Below, in pieces: positions 1 to 10,628 of a DNA stretch of 17,859 nucleotides (positions are counted from its first letter, which is position 1; each line of letters opens with the position of its first letter). The translations under genes and the position numbers were made by a program. The notes under the pieces were generated by a model, which worked only from the letters and a program-made list of their open reading frames with translations, was not told the origin of the DNA and did no database searches. The stretch comes from an uncultured Mycoplasma sp. (GTDB taxonomy: Bacteria; Bacillota_I; Bacilli_A; Mycoplasmatales; Metamycoplasmataceae). The stretch spans positions 1 through 17,859 of the forward strand of contig CAMRCV010000003.1 in assembly GCA_947041065.1 (NCBI GenBank). The letters run 5' to 3'.

Positions 1-480
1 AAATGCAATAGATTCCATATCTCCAACTGTGCCACCAATTTCAACAATAAGAAAATCTGGTTTATGAGTTTGAGCTGTTTTAGCAATTAATAAAATAATT
101 TCATTTGTGAAATGAGGAATAATTTGAACAGTTTTACCTTGATACTCACCACTTCTTTCTTTATCGATTACATTTAGAAATATTTTTCCAGAAGTATAAT
201 TAGAATCTTTGGTTAGTTTTTCATCTGTGAATCTTTCATAATGACCTAAATCCAAATCAGTTTCCCCACCATCATGTGTGACATAAACTTCACCATGTTC
301 ATAAGGAGAAAGAACACCTGGATCAATATTTAAATAAGGATCTAATTTTTGACTAAATACTTTAAAACCTCTTGCTTTTAAAATATTCCCCACAGAAGCG
401 GCAATAATTCCTTTACCTATTCCAGAAACTACACCACCAGTAACAAAAATTATTTTTGTTTTTCCTACTATTTTTTTCAT
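1..480 (-). CDS. pyrG: CTP synthase, N-terminal part (runs off left edge)
   Basis: CTP synthase aminates UTP to CTP with ATP and glutamine in the cytoplasm. Only the first 160 codons are present; the rest of the synthetase domain and the glutaminase domain lie outside the window. The start at 478-480 gives [24 protein letters not shown], which carries the family P-loop (TGGVxSxxGKG). This is followed by the UTP/CTP-site stretch [11 protein letters not shown], then [19 protein letters not shown], and at the edge [11 protein letters not shown]. All are signature segments of the amidoligase domain. A weak AGGA ribosome site (487-490) lies 6 bases before the ATG. It is transcribed leftward, divergent from the small RNA and helicase. 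Identification is secure from the motifs. Confidence 0.96.
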   Translation of the reverse strand, partial: MKKIVGKTKIIFVTGGVVSGIGKGIIAASVGNILKARGFKVFSQKLDPYLNIDPGVLSPYEHGEVYVTHDGGETDLDLGHYERFTDEKLTKDSNYTSGKIFLNVIDKERSGEYQGKTVQIIPHFTNEIILLIAKTAQTHKPDFLIVEIGGTVGDMESIAF

Positions 481-510
481 GTTTTGTCCTTCAAAAATTT
501 ATTTCTTAAT

Positions 511-516
511 ATTATA
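511..516 (-). promoter_or_regulatory. Candidate -10 box for pyrG
   Basis: The minus strand reads TATAAT here, about 30 bases upstream of the pyrG ATG, which would give a short leader containing the AGGA site. No convincing -35 box is visible. The region is nearly all A/T, so a chance match is possible. Confidence 0.35.
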
Positions 517-609
517 TTTAATATAATAGCAACTTTATAGTTATTTAGTTAAATTTTAAACACAAATTTTAATTTATGATAAAAAATGTTTTTAATAAAA
601 AAAAGATGT

Positions 610-615
610 TATAAT
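610..615 (+). promoter_or_regulatory. -10 box for the small RNA
   Basis: A perfect TATAAT, with transcription predicted to start around 621-623, just ahead of a run of hairpins and a terminator. The -35 region (about 587-592) is a poor match to TTGACA, as is common in mollicutes. Confidence 0.45.
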
Positions 616-620
616 GTAAT

Positions 621-775
621 TAGCTTATTTAGGATAATCTAAATGGGTTTTAAAGTCGTGAGACCTATGAAACATCTTTACAATATCTTTTGATATTCTT
701 CGCTCTAATAATAAAATAAAAAATCGTAGGCGCTTATGATAAACCATTCTTAATTAAAAGAATGGTTTTTTTTAT
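621..775 (+). ncRNA. Predicted small structured RNA, family not recognised
   Basis: About 150 bases between a TATAAT box and a strong intrinsic terminator, with no open reading frame of note. It is less A/T-rich than the flanking gap, with several GC clusters. Visible hairpins are 628-643 (TTTAG/CTAAA), 645-666 (GGGTTTT with GAGACCT, two G-U pairs), 682-697 (AATATC/GATATT, TTTT loop) and 723-740 (ATCGT/ATGAT, one G-U pair). The loop of the last (AGGCGCTT) could pair with CGCT at 700-703. I see no hallmark of SRP RNA (no GGAAGCAGC-type loop), RNase P RNA, tmRNA or a T-box. It could be a free sRNA or an attenuated leader for the helicase, whose ATG is 160 bases downstream. Confidence 0.55.
741..774 (+). 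terminator. Intrinsic terminator of the small RNA
   Basis: The stem AAACCATTCTT (741-751) pairs with AAGAATGGTTT (758-768) around a 6-base A/T loop, and runs into a T-tract through about 773. This is an 11-bp perfect stem with a U-tail on the plus strand. The remaining gap (775-919) is A/T-rich with no gene or structure that I can support. Confidence 0.85.
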
Positions 776-919
776 TAGAATTTTAAAAATAATTTTTGAA
801 TTAATAATCAAAGTTATATTATTAATATAGTTAACAAATAAAGATATTTTATTTATTAATTTATAACTAAATTTTGAAATTACTTTAAAATATATAAAGC
901 ATCAACTTTTTAGATAGCC

Positions 920-924
920 AGGAG
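920..924 (+). promoter_or_regulatory. Ribosome binding site of the helicase gene
   Basis: AGGAG lies 7 bases before the ATG at 932, the best ribosome site in the left half of the window. It settles the start of the long helicase frame. Confidence 0.75.
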
Positions 925-931
925 AAGAAAT

Positions 932-3900
932 ATGAAAAAAGCTATAAAGCAAAAACTATTGAATTTAATTACAATTAATCCTATTGATTATTGTATTAGA
1001 ACCAATTTAACAACAAGACATATAGACATATTAAAATATGTTAAGAAAGACGCGTTCCTTGCTTTTATAAACAAAGAAACAAGTCAACTAGAAATATCAA
1101 CAGCTTCAGGTGTTGCTTATTTTGAAGAAGAATTAAATACAGCAAGTGATGCAATTCAATTTAATGAAATTATTTTCAATAATGGTTTTGTTATTTCAAC
1201 AGCAATGTCAAATAACTTAAATAAAGACTTTGAGGGAAATAGAAAAAAAATTATGAACCACTTTGTTTCAGAAATGAAATCTTCTAAAAAAATATTTTTA
1301 GGAATTAACAAAGTTGCAAAACAATTTTACAATGATTCAGCAATATGACCACTACACGTTTCTTACCAATTTTTAAAAGGTAAGTTTGGTAACAATGTTG
1401 CCATCAAAGCTCCAATAGTAATTCAAAAAGTAGAAGTTGTCGAAGAAGGTGCAAAACTATTCTTGAGAAGAATTGATGATGATATTATCGTTAATGAAAA
1501 ATTATGTGTTGTTTTAAATAAAGAATTTAAAACAAACTTAAACTCTCATGAATTATTACAACCACTATCTTTAGAAGATAACATGAAGAGATTCGAAGAA
1601 ATGGTTGGTTATCCAATTGCTTATCAAAAAAATGCTTTAGAAAGCTTTGTTAAAGAAGATACTAAAGAGATAATTGAAAATTATTCTATTTTACAAGTTG
1701 AACCTTCAACTGTATTTGGTATCTTTGAACCAGGTGGTTCTGCACTAAAACAAGATTTAGAAAAAATTATTGAACTTAACTCTGATCCATTTGAATCACA
1801 AATGGAAGGAAATTTTAAATCAATTAAACATTATGAAGATAAAGTAATCAAGGAATCTGATATTTTAGAGATTAATCGTCCATTAAATATTTTCCAAAAA
1901 TATGCTGTTGCATCTGCTTTACAACAATCAACATTAATTTACGGTCCTCCTGGGACAGGTAAATCAGAAGTTATTGCTAACATCATTTCAAATGCTTTAA
2001 TTAAAGGTAGAAGTGTTTTAATGGTTTCTGAAAAGAAAGCTGCACTTGATGTTTTAACTTCACGTATTAACTCACTTTCACAATTTACTTTATATCTTTG
2101 TGATAATAGAAATATTGAAGGGTTTTATAAGAAAATTGATTCTTTAAATACAATATTGGGAACTCAATGATATCGTGAGCCTTCACGTTATTCAAGAAAC
2201 GCAACTATTGAACCTTTAAAAATGGATAAAAATGAATTGATGTTTTTCAACAACTACCAAGATTGATATTCTGAATTAGTTGTATTAGTTAAAAAACACT
2301 GAATGATTGAAGATTACAATGATAATATCTTTAATTTAGATTATTCAAAATACCAAGATTTAAAAAATGATCTAGGGGAACAAATATGTAATGAATGATT
2401 GTCTAACATTTTTGCTGAAGATGGTTCAAACACAACAGTTTATGAATCAGTACAAAAGTTTTTAGTAGAATATAACATTTCTAAGATTGATGATTTTTTT
2501 GACGAATATTTAAAATACAAGAAATTTGTGAAAAAATTTAAGTTAGAAGAAGAATTTACTCCTAACGAAATGGTTAAGCAAATCAAAAAGATTAAACAAA
2601 AAATTTCTACAAACATTAAGTTGGTAGAATCATTCTTACTAGGTGGTAAAAAAATCATAACTTCTTTTGAAACTTTCTTTGTTTTTAAAGAAAAATATGA
2701 GCATGCTAAAGAATACGAAGATTTCATAAGTAAATCTTCTAAACAAAAAGCTGATTTTCTAGAGAGAATTAATGATTATATTTCATTTACTAAAAAATTA
2801 ATTAGTAAAAAACCTGAGCTATCTGAATTACCAAAAGAAGAATTAGTTAATTATTCATTGTTATGTGAAAACTTTAAAGATAAACATAAAAAAGAAATAA
2901 GTAAATTTGATTGATTGTCTTTCTTTGTAGAAAACGGAAGAAAGATTGAGAAATTTTTAACTGTCTTCAATGAATCAAAAGAAGATGTTTCAAAAGCTGA
3001 AATTATTTTCGCTGAATTTATAACTAACAAAAAAATTATTAATGATATTGATAATTGTGAATTACCTCTTAAATCAGTAAAATCTATTTCTAAAAATATG
3101 AATGAAAATATTGATATGTTTAATGACTTTATCCAAAATATTGATATATTAGAATCAGAATTTGTAGAAGACTTTATTTCATTTAAAGATTTCTTTGTCT
3201 TCGATAATGAATTCTTATTAGAAATCTACAAGATAAAAGATGTCTTTAATGCAAAAAATCAAGTAATCTTAAAAGAATGATCTTGATTGTCACTTCCATA
3301 TGTTAAAGTACTATATTTAGAAAACTTTACTTTGTTTGACTTAACAACAGTAGGTGAAATTATGCACCACATAACAGCTCCTATTAGACAATCACAATTT
3401 GAAAACTTAAAAACTATTGCTTTATGAAATGATATTGTGAAAGATATTCCTATGTTCTTAGAAATAAAAGGTATCCACTTACAAGATATTATTACACAAC
3501 TAAGAAAAGAAGCTATTCGTTCATCATCAATTATTGAAGAATTAGTTTTCAAGAAATATGTTAATTCATTAAGAAATTATTTAATTAAACTTTCTAAAGA
3601 TGAAAAAGATGAAATTGCAAATGTATTACGTATTGCTTCATCTGGAACTTACCCTTCTATAACTCAATTTGTTAAAAAATACTATAGTTCTTTGAAAAAA
3701 CTATTCCCTGTATGAGTTTGTCGTCCTGACAACGTTTCTGACATGATTCCTTTAATTGAAGAAGAATTCTACTACGGAATTTTCGATGAAGCTTCTCAGA
3801 TGTCAATTGAGAGATCATATCCTTTAGTTTATAGATCAAAAATTAAAGTTGTATCTGGTGATGATAAGCAATTAAAACCTTCATCATTCTTTATGTCAAA

Positions 3901-5074
3901 AAGTTCAGCAGAAGATTTTGACTTTGATGATTTCGATGCTGCAGAATCATTATTAGAAAGAGCGAAAGTTTCTTGATGAAATGAATTTCACCTAAAAAAC
4001 CACTACCGTTCTGATTCAAAAGAATTAATTGAATTCTCAAACAAATTTATTTATAACAGAAACTTGGAAGTTGCTACTAAATGTGGTGTAACTGAAAGAG
4101 GAATTGATGTTTATGACATTAATGGTGTTTGAAATCAAATGAACCGTGAAGAAGCTGATAAGGTTATTGAATTACTAATTGAATACCATGAAACTTATGA
4201 AAAAATTCTTGTGGTAACATTCAACTCTAAGCAATCACAATTAATTGAAAACTTATTAGTTGAACAATCAGCAACTTTCCCTGAATTACTAAAAGAAAAA
4301 TTAGAAAATAACAGTATTATAATTACCAACCTTGAAAACGTTCAAGGTAATGAAGGTGATTTAGTTATTCTTTCAATTTCATATGGTAAAAATGTTGATG
4401 GTATTCTTAAAAATAACTTTGGTCCCTTGAATGCAAAAGGTGGTTCAAACAGATTGAACGTTGCTATCACTAGAGCAAGAGCTAAAATGATCATTGTTAA
4501 GTCTTTAAGAGGAGATGAAATTAAAGTTTCTAATATCAATAATAAAAATGCTATTATCTTTAAGAAATTTATCGAATATTTAGATGCAATAAAAGCAAAC
4601 CAAACAATTGAAACAATTAATGCAGAAATGGAAAACATTGATGAAATTAATGAAAGTACACAAGTATTAGATTTAAGGCCAATGGATCAAAAAGAAGAAG
4701 ACCACATGGAATTCTCTTCAATCATTGCGAAAAATATTTATGGTGATTTAATCAAAAACTTAAGTAGCAAGTATGAAATACAAGTTAACATAAGAGTTGG
4801 TTCACAACACATTGATTTATTAATTTTAAATAAAAAATCAAAAGTTGTTTTAAAAGCTTTATTGGTTGAGGAATGAAAAACAAATCGTTCTGTTAAAGAA
4901 ATGATTGAAGAAATCGATCGTCAATACTTCTTAGAAGATAGAGGATATAGCACTTTCAAAATTAAAGAATATGAATGAAATATCGACAAAATTAAATTAA
5001 TTGAAAAAATTAAATCTTCATTAACTAACGAAGTTGGTCAATTAGATTACATCATTTGACAAACTGAAAAGTAA
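932..5074 (+). CDS. Superfamily I (DNA2/NAM7-type) helicase, MG140-like, DUF4011-like N-terminus and Vsr-like C-terminus
   Basis: A 1380-residue protein read through many TGA (Trp) codons; all segments share one frame and end at TAA. The N-terminus has a DUF4011-like pattern (WPLHVSYQFLKGKF, then IKAPIVI and INEKL-type VNEKLCVVL). Walker A GPPGTGKS is at 338-345, motif II DEAS at 952-955, motif III GDDKQLKP at about 976-983, motif V VQGNEGD at 1137-1143 and motif VI AITRARAK at 1178-1185. About 600 Lys/Glu-rich, partly coiled-coil residues separate Walker A from motif II. The last about 110 residues follow the Vsr/MTES_1575 nuclease pattern (IDLLI; DRQYFLEDRGY) without a clear catalytic set. 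From its architecture I infer a relative of the uncharacterised M. genitalium helicase MG140. AGGAG (920-924) fixes the start. Substrate and role are unknown. Confidence 0.88.
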
Positions 5075-5112
5075 ATTGATCTTAATTTAAAACTCAAGTT
5101 ATTATAATTAAT

Positions 5113-5138
5113 AAAAACAAGCAGATGCTTGTTTTTTT
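5113..5138. terminator. Bidirectional terminator between helicase and ruvX
   Basis: A perfect 10-bp stem, AAAAACAAGC (5113-5122) and GCTTGTTTTT (5127-5136), with an AGAT loop. It has a T-run on the plus strand and, read leftward, a TTTTTATT tail. It sits between two convergent genes: 38 bases after the helicase stop and 51 bases past the ruvX stop. Confidence 0.85.
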
Positions 5139-5189
5139 ATTCCTTTTTTATTTAGAAATTACTATTAGTTATCTTTTGACTTTATTTAA

Positions 5190-5615
5190 TTATTTTTTAT
5201 AATCATTTAAATAGTTAGTTAAAATTATTTGCGCTGCTAACTTATCTCTATTTTGTTTTTGTTTTTGTCTGGTCATATTCATTTCCACCATCATTTGCGT
5301 TGATTGTTTAGAACTATATCTTTCATCTACTAATATAACTGGTATTTGAAAGTAATCTTGAAGTTTAACTTTAAACTTTTCCACAATCTTACTCATGATT
5401 GAAGGGTCTCCACTTGGCATTAAAGGATTACCTAAAATAAAAGCTTCTATTTGTCCGTACTCTTGTTTAATTTCTACCAATCTTAAAAATATCTTTTCAA
5501 AATCTTGAGCATCATATTGTATTATCTCTAATGACTGAGCAATAATTTGCAAAGGATCTGTAATTGCTACACCACATTTTTTTGTTCCTAAATCTAAAGC
5601 AATTAATCTTTTCAT
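5190..5615 (-). CDS. ruvX: RuvX/YqgF-family putative pre-16S rRNA nuclease / Holliday junction resolvase-like
   Basis: A 141-residue protein, the usual length for this RNase H-fold family, whose members are implicated in maturing the 5' end of 16S rRNA and were first proposed as Holliday junction resolvases. The opening MKRLIALDLGTKKCGVAITDP is the diagnostic first strand with catalytic Asp8. LVDERYSS (Asp97, Glu98) and NRDKLAAQIIL (Asp124) supply the remaining acidic residues. The ATG lies one base after the alaS stop (TAA-C-ATG) with no ribosome site, so translation is probably coupled to alaS. The alaS-ruvX pairing is familiar in Firmicutes and mollicutes. Confidence 0.93.
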   Translation of the reverse strand: MKRLIALDLGTKKCGVAITDPLQIIAQSLEIIQYDAQDFEKIFLRLVEIKQEYGQIEAFILGNPLMPSGDPSIMSKIVEKFKVKLQDYFQIPVILVDERYSSKQSTQMMVEMNMTRQKQKQNRDKLAAQIILTNYLNDYKK

Positions 5616-5616
5616 G

Positions 5617-8229
5617 TTATATTATTTTTTTCACATCTTCTAAAGAGATTACCTCAGAAGCAGAACCTTGTCAAATTAAATTATTTCCACCACCATTAAT
5701 TTTTTTGGTTGAAGATAATTTGTTGGCAAAGTCTTTACAATCAATATGTTTAGAAGATATTATTAAAATTGAATTGTTTTCAAATTTTGTCAACAAGACA
5801 ATTAACGCTTGAGGAAATTTTTCTCTAATTGAGATAGCCATGTTTTTAATTTGTGATTTTTCTATGTCATTAGCAAAATATAAATCTACACCATTTACTT
5901 GAAGAGGTTTCAAAGTTAACTCTAACGATACCTTCTTTGGTTTAGATAATTCTTTCATGATTTCTTTATGTTTGTTAATTTCCATATCAATATCTTCTAA
6001 ATATTGATTTAAGTTTTTAGTATTTTTAAATATTGGTTTGAATTGTTCGTCTGATAACTTATTCATTTTTTGAATTAATGCATTTAACAAAATTAAATTT
6101 TTATCAATTTGTTCTTGTAAATATTGATCAACCAAAATATCAGATGTTAATGCTCTAATTCTGTAAACTCCAGAACCCTTACTATCAACTGAAATAATTT
6201 TAAACTTTTCTAAATTTTTAGTAAAGTCAATATGGGTACCACCACACAAATCAATTGTGACATCATCAAATTGAACCACTCTAACATTTTCGGTGTTAAA
6301 ATATTCCATTTCTTCAATGGTCATAATCGCTCCTAATTCTTTAGCTTTTGTAGTTGTGGTAACAATGTATTCACGTTTGATGTTTCTAGAAATAACTTCA
6401 TTAATAAAATCTTCAATCATCAAAACTTCTTTGGTAGTTGGCCTTTGCTTTAAAGGGAAATCAAATGTTAGTCTGTCTTGATTATTATTAGAACCAAGTT
6501 GTACAATTGAATCACCATAAACTTTTCTTAAAGCGGCAAACAGTAAGTGTGTTGCTGAATGGTTCCTCATCAAACCCAATCTATTTGGTTTATCCACAAA
6601 ACACTCAATAATGTCTTGGTCATTAATCTTACCTTCAACTTTATGAATGTGATTATTATTTTTGTCTTTAAATACATCGATTACATCGATTCTATTTCCT
6701 GATTGCATCAAATACCCTTTATCATGCAATTGACCTCCGCTAGTGGCATAAAAAGGTGTATTATCCAAAACTAAATAAGCAGTCCCGTCTATTTTTTTTA
6801 CTTCTTCTGTTTCATTTAATAAAAATACCACTTTTGATTTGGAATATTCTGTTTCGTATCCCACAAAGTTACTTACTGATTCTTCAATTAAACTAAGTGA
6901 GTTAAGAGCTTTTGCAAAATTATTGTGCTCTTTACTTCCTTTACTAATAGCTGAATGATTTTCTTTTAAAATTTCTAATGCTTGCAAATCCAATTTAATA
7001 TTATGATCTACTAAAACATCGTTAGTCATCTCTAAAGGAAAACCGTATGTTTCAAATAATTTAAAAGCTACATGAACATCAAAAAAATCAGTCGATTTTG
7101 CAACTTCATCATCTAATATTTTTTTTCCTTGTAAAATAGTTTTCGAAAAGCTCTCTTCTTCTTTCAAAATAATTGATGAGACTTTTGATACATCAATATC
7201 GAAAATTAAAGTATCTTTAGTAATTTGGACAAACTTATTTAAAAAAGTTTTTTCTTGAATGCCTAATTTAACACCAGAATAATAAGCTCTTCTAATTAAT
7301 CTTCTAATGATGTAACCTCTTTGAGTATTAGAAGGCTCTGCGCCATCATTAATTGCATTAACAACAGCTCTCATATGATCAGAGATTATTTTAAAGTGTT
7401 TATTGATTTTTTCTTGTTCAAGATTATTAGTAAAATAATTTTCAATTTGATATCTTAGAGGTGTATACTTTTCTACTTCTCTAATAATTTGTTGAAATAA
7501 ATCTGTGTCAAAGTTCGTTGGCACATTTTGCATAACAGCTACAATTCTTTCTAATCCAGCACCCGTATCAATATTTTTTTGAGCAAGTTCAACATATTCA
7601 TTATTTCCTAAATTATTATATTGACTAAAAACAATATTTCAAATTTCAATAAAACGATCATTTTCAATATCATCTCTAATTAATTCCGAACCACCTGAAT
7701 GATACTTAGGTCCTCTGTCATAAAATATTTCAGTATTAGGACCACACGGACCTGAACCAACATCTCAAAAATTCAAACTTCTGTTACCGGCAATTAATTG
7801 TGATTCTTGGTAACCCAAAGAAAGTCATTTTTCTTTTACTTCAATATCTTCTTCAAAATAAGTAATATAAATTTTGTTTTGATCTATTTTTAAGACATCT
7901 ATAATAAATTCATGTGCAAACTCAATAGCTTCTGGTTTAAAATAATCACCAATTGAAAAATTACCTAACATTTCAAAAAAGGTGTGATGTCTAGCAGTAA
8001 CTCCAACATTTTCAATGTCATTTGTTCTTATTGATTTTTGTGAATTAACCAACCTAGGAGCAGGCGGGTTTTTCTTACCTGAAAAATAATCTTTCAATGT
8101 TGCAACACCTGAGTTAATTCATAACAATGAAGGGTCTTTATATGGGATTAATGATTTGGAAGGCACAAACAAATGTTCCTTTGATTCAAAGAATGTTATT
8201 CATTTATCTCTTACTTCTTTTGAATTCAT
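5617..8229 (-). CDS. alaS: Alanyl-tRNA synthetase
   Basis: An 870-residue enzyme that charges tRNA-Ala, near the family's usual length of about 875. Three TGA-bounded stretches join in one frame. The start at 8227-8229 gives [10 protein letters not shown], followed by the class II motif region ([43 protein letters not shown]). The editing domain keeps its zinc ligands HSATH (His557, His561) and CGGTH (Cys662, His666). The C-terminal DHHA1-like domain ends in an abbreviated glycine motif ([16 protein letters not shown]). No T-box leader precedes it. The upstream -10 candidates lie 8-10 bases from the ATG without a ribosome site, suggesting a leaderless mRNA. It is followed after one base by ruvX. 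Confidence 0.97.
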
Positions 8230-8237
8230 ATTATCTA

Positions 8238-8248
8238 ATTTTATATCA
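8238..8248 (-). promoter_or_regulatory. Candidate extended -10 for alaS, close to the start codon
   Basis: The minus strand reads TGATATAAAAT here, so it offers TGnTATAAA (8240-8248) or TAAAAT (8238-8243). Either places transcription initiation within about 0-4 bases of the alaS ATG at 8229. There is no Shine-Dalgarno sequence between. The A/T-rich context lowers certainty. Confidence 0.4.
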
Positions 8249-8304
8249 AAAAAATATCAATATTCATATTTGTCACAAAAACTTTTATCTGTTAAAAATG
8301 TTAC

Positions 8305-8331
8305 AAATAAAAAAACAAACTTTTTAGTTTG
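8305..8331 (-). terminator. Intrinsic terminator of pyk
   Basis: On the minus strand CAAACT-AAAA-AGTTTG (8316-8331) is followed by seven T residues (complement of 8309-8315). It lies 38 bases past the pyk stop and ahead of the alaS promoter, separating the two transcripts. Confidence 0.75.
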
Positions 8332-8369
8332 AACATCATGTTTATTTTTTTAAATATTCTAATAAATAA

Positions 8370-9800
8370 TTAGTATTTGAATTCTTTAGTAGTGTAATCA
8401 CTATCAGCAACAAGGAATTTATCGCCTTTTTCAACACCAAATGGTTTTAATGTTTCTGCTGCTTTAGAAGGGTCTTTTTTAATTGCTTCAAAGTAATCAA
8501 GTGAATCTAATGATACAAATACACTATTTGTAATACCAAATTTACCAATCATATCTTTATCATTAACAATACCTATAATAGCTGTGTTTGGTCTATATTT
8601 AGCAATTGTTTGTAAAAGAGCACCTGTTGTTGAACGAACAATAACAAATTTAAATTCTCCTGATTGAGTTTTTTTAGCAATTTCAAAAGCAATTTTATTT
8701 CTTTCGTCTTTTGATGAGTTATCAAAAGCTTCTTGCATTTGTACTGGGTAGTAAAGTTTTTTGTAAAATTCTTTTTCAGCTCTCATGTTAATTGTTGACA
8801 TAACTTGTACTGATTCTACTGGGAAATCTCCTGATGCAGATTCTCCTGATAACATTGTTGCGTCAGCTCCAAGTTCTGTTGCTCAATAAACATCTGTAAC
8901 TTCTGCTCTAGTAGGTTGTGGTGATTTTTCCATTGAATCTAACATTTGAGTAGCAACAATAACTGTTTTACCTAATTTACGACATTTTCTAATAATTTTC
9001 TTTTGGTTATAAGGAACTTCAAAGTAAGGGATTTCTAGACCTAAGTCTCCACGAGCAATCATGATTCCGTCAGAAGCTTCGATGATTTCATCAATTCTTT
9101 GGATGGCAACATTTGATTCTATTTTTGAAATTATTTGAACTTTTGAACCGTTAACTGAATTAGCAACTTCTCTTAATTCTTTAACATTTGCTGCTGAATT
9201 AACAAATGAAGCAGCTATATAGTCAATTCCATTTTTAATTCCAAATTTAATATCTTCTTTATCTTTTTCTGATAAAAATGGTAAAGAGAATTCAATTCCT
9301 GGAAGGTTAATTCTTTTGTTAGTTTTTAATAAGTGAGTATTAATTGTTTTAACAACAATTGACCCTTTTGAAACTGAAGTAACAAAAGTTACTAATTTAC
9401 CATCATCAAATAAAACTTTATCGCCTTTTTTAACATCACGATCCATTTCATAAGATACTGTAATTTCTGAAGCTGTTCCCACTTTGTTTCCGTAATCAGC
9501 TAATGTAGTGTAAACTACGATTTCTGTATTAGATTTAATTAATTGAGCTCCGTCTTTCATTTTTCCAACTCTAATTTCTGGACCTTTAGTATCTAATAAA
9601 ATTGAAATAGGAATGTTTAATTCTTTTTCAATTTTTCTAGCTAAAACAAATTTTTCTAATTGTTCTTCTCTATCACCGTGTGAAAAATTCGCTCTTATTG
9701 TTGTCATACCGTTAACTATTAGTTCTTTTAAAACATCGTATGTCTCTGATGCAGGACCTATTGTTCCTATTAATTTTGATCTTTTGTCTATGAAATGCAT
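8370..9800 (-). CDS. pyk: Pyruvate kinase
   Basis: A 476-residue glycolytic enzyme converting phosphoenolpyruvate and ADP to pyruvate and ATP, a main ATP source in fermentative mollicutes. One internal TGA (8883-8885) is Trp in [19 protein letters not shown]. Visible signatures are the N-terminal [30 protein letters not shown], the active-site lysine in [16 protein letters not shown] and ATQMLDSM. The C-terminal allosteric-type domain is present, and the protein ends without the extra phosphohistidine-like domain of some Bacillus enzymes. AAGGGG (about 9806-9811) provides the ribosome site. It is transcribed alone between the terminators at about 9861 and 8305. Confidence 0.97.
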
Positions 9801-9832
9801 ATATACCCCTTAAAATTATTTCTTTTAACATT

Positions 9833-9838
9833 ATTATA
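9833..9838 (-). promoter_or_regulatory. -10 box for pyk
   Basis: A TATAAT on the minus strand 32 bases upstream of the pyk ATG. It would give a leader of about 26 bases that includes the AAGGGG ribosome site. No recognisable -35 box. Confidence 0.45.
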
Positions 9839-9860
9839 TAGAAATTAACAATATAAATTT

Positions 9861-9889
9861 AAAAAAATTGAAAGACTTTTGACAAAATC
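9861..9889 (-). terminator. Possible terminator after prmC
   Basis: The minus strand reads GATTTT-GTCA-AAAGTC (9874-9889, one G-U pair), followed after six bases by seven T residues. It is weak, because the U-run is offset from the stem, but it lies between the prmC stop and the pyk promoter. Confidence 0.4.
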
Positions 9890-9915
9890 AAATATTTTAA
9901 ATAATTATAAGGAAA

Positions 9916-10617
9916 TTACTTTAAAACGCTGAACCTTGTTTTACCATTGATATCTTTGAAATTAGTGTATTTTTTATTTTTAAAATATTCTTCTTGCAAA
10001 GGATTAATTTCAAACATTAATTTTCCGTTTGGAAGTAAGTAGTCAGAAGACTCTAATTCTATTTGTTTATAAAAAAACATTCCTTGATCATTTGCAAAAA
10101 GTGCATGATGAGGTTCAAAATTTAAAACAGAATCACTCATTGTAGATTTTTCTACTATATCAATATAAGGAGGGTTGGAAATTATTAAATCAAATTTCTC
10201 AAAAACATTTGTAAATAAATTTGATTGAATAATTTCTACATTTACATTATTTAATTTTGCATTTATTTTTGTTTGTGAAATAGCATTTTTATCTATATCT
10301 ACACAAACAACTTTTAAATTGGGATTTCACTTTTTAATTGCAAGACCAATATATCCACTTCCAGAACACATATCTAAAATTTTAGTATATTTATTTTTTG
10401 AAATTACTTCTTTAGCTAACTCAACTAACTCTTCTGTTTCATATCTTGGTATAAGAACTTTCTTGTTCAATTTAATTGTGACATCACTCATTTCAATATA
10501 ACCAATAATTTTTTGTACAGGCATACCTTGTTTTAATTTTCTTTTTTCGCAGTTGGAAATCTTTTGTTCCAAACCATATCTTTTCTTTTCTAATATTAAA
10601 TCATCAATAGTTGGCAT
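9916..10617 (-). CDS. prmC: Release factor glutamine methyltransferase (PrmC/HemK family)
   Basis: PrmC uses S-adenosylmethionine to methylate the glutamine of the GGQ motif in release factors. The 233-residue protein is short for the family (about 280), mainly in the N-terminal helical domain. One TGA (10327-10329) is Trp in AIKKWNPN. Motifs are GMPVQKIIGY at the N-terminal boundary, LIPRYETEELVE, the SAM-binding ILDMCSGSGYIGLAI, VDIDKNAI and the catalytic IISNPPY (NPPY at 148-151). Its ATG shares one base with the prfA stop (TAATG) and lies inside a small hairpin, implying translational coupling to RF1, its substrate. Confidence 0.94.
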
Positions 10618-10628
10618 TAAAAAATGCC
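10613..10628 (-). promoter_or_regulatory. Hairpin covering the prfA stop / prmC start
   Basis: In the mRNA GGCAUU-UUUU-AAUGCC forms a perfect 6-bp stem. The 3' arm contains the prmC AUG (10617-10615), and the prfA stop UAA begins in the loop. A ribosome finishing prfA would have to open it. It also resembles a short terminator stem but lacks a U-tail on the minus strand. Confidence 0.5.

Noticed and set aside
621..775. SRP RNA, RNase P RNA or tmRNA
   Set aside because: It lacks the SRP domain IV loop, is too short for RNase P RNA, and has no tRNA-like ends or tag frame of tmRNA.
932..5074. A string of separate short ORFs that looks like a decayed pseudogene
   Set aside because: All breaks are TGA codons in one frame, which read as Trp in code 4; helicase motifs I-VI are intact and in order, and the only TAA is at the end.
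8230..8369. T-box leader ahead of alaS
   Set aside because: No T-box consensus, specifier stem or antiterminator is visible; the hairpin there is the pyk terminator on the same strand.
8370..9800. Pyruvate kinase split into two fragments
   Set aside because: The break is a single in-frame TGA (Trp) in DVYWATELG; no base is gained or lost.
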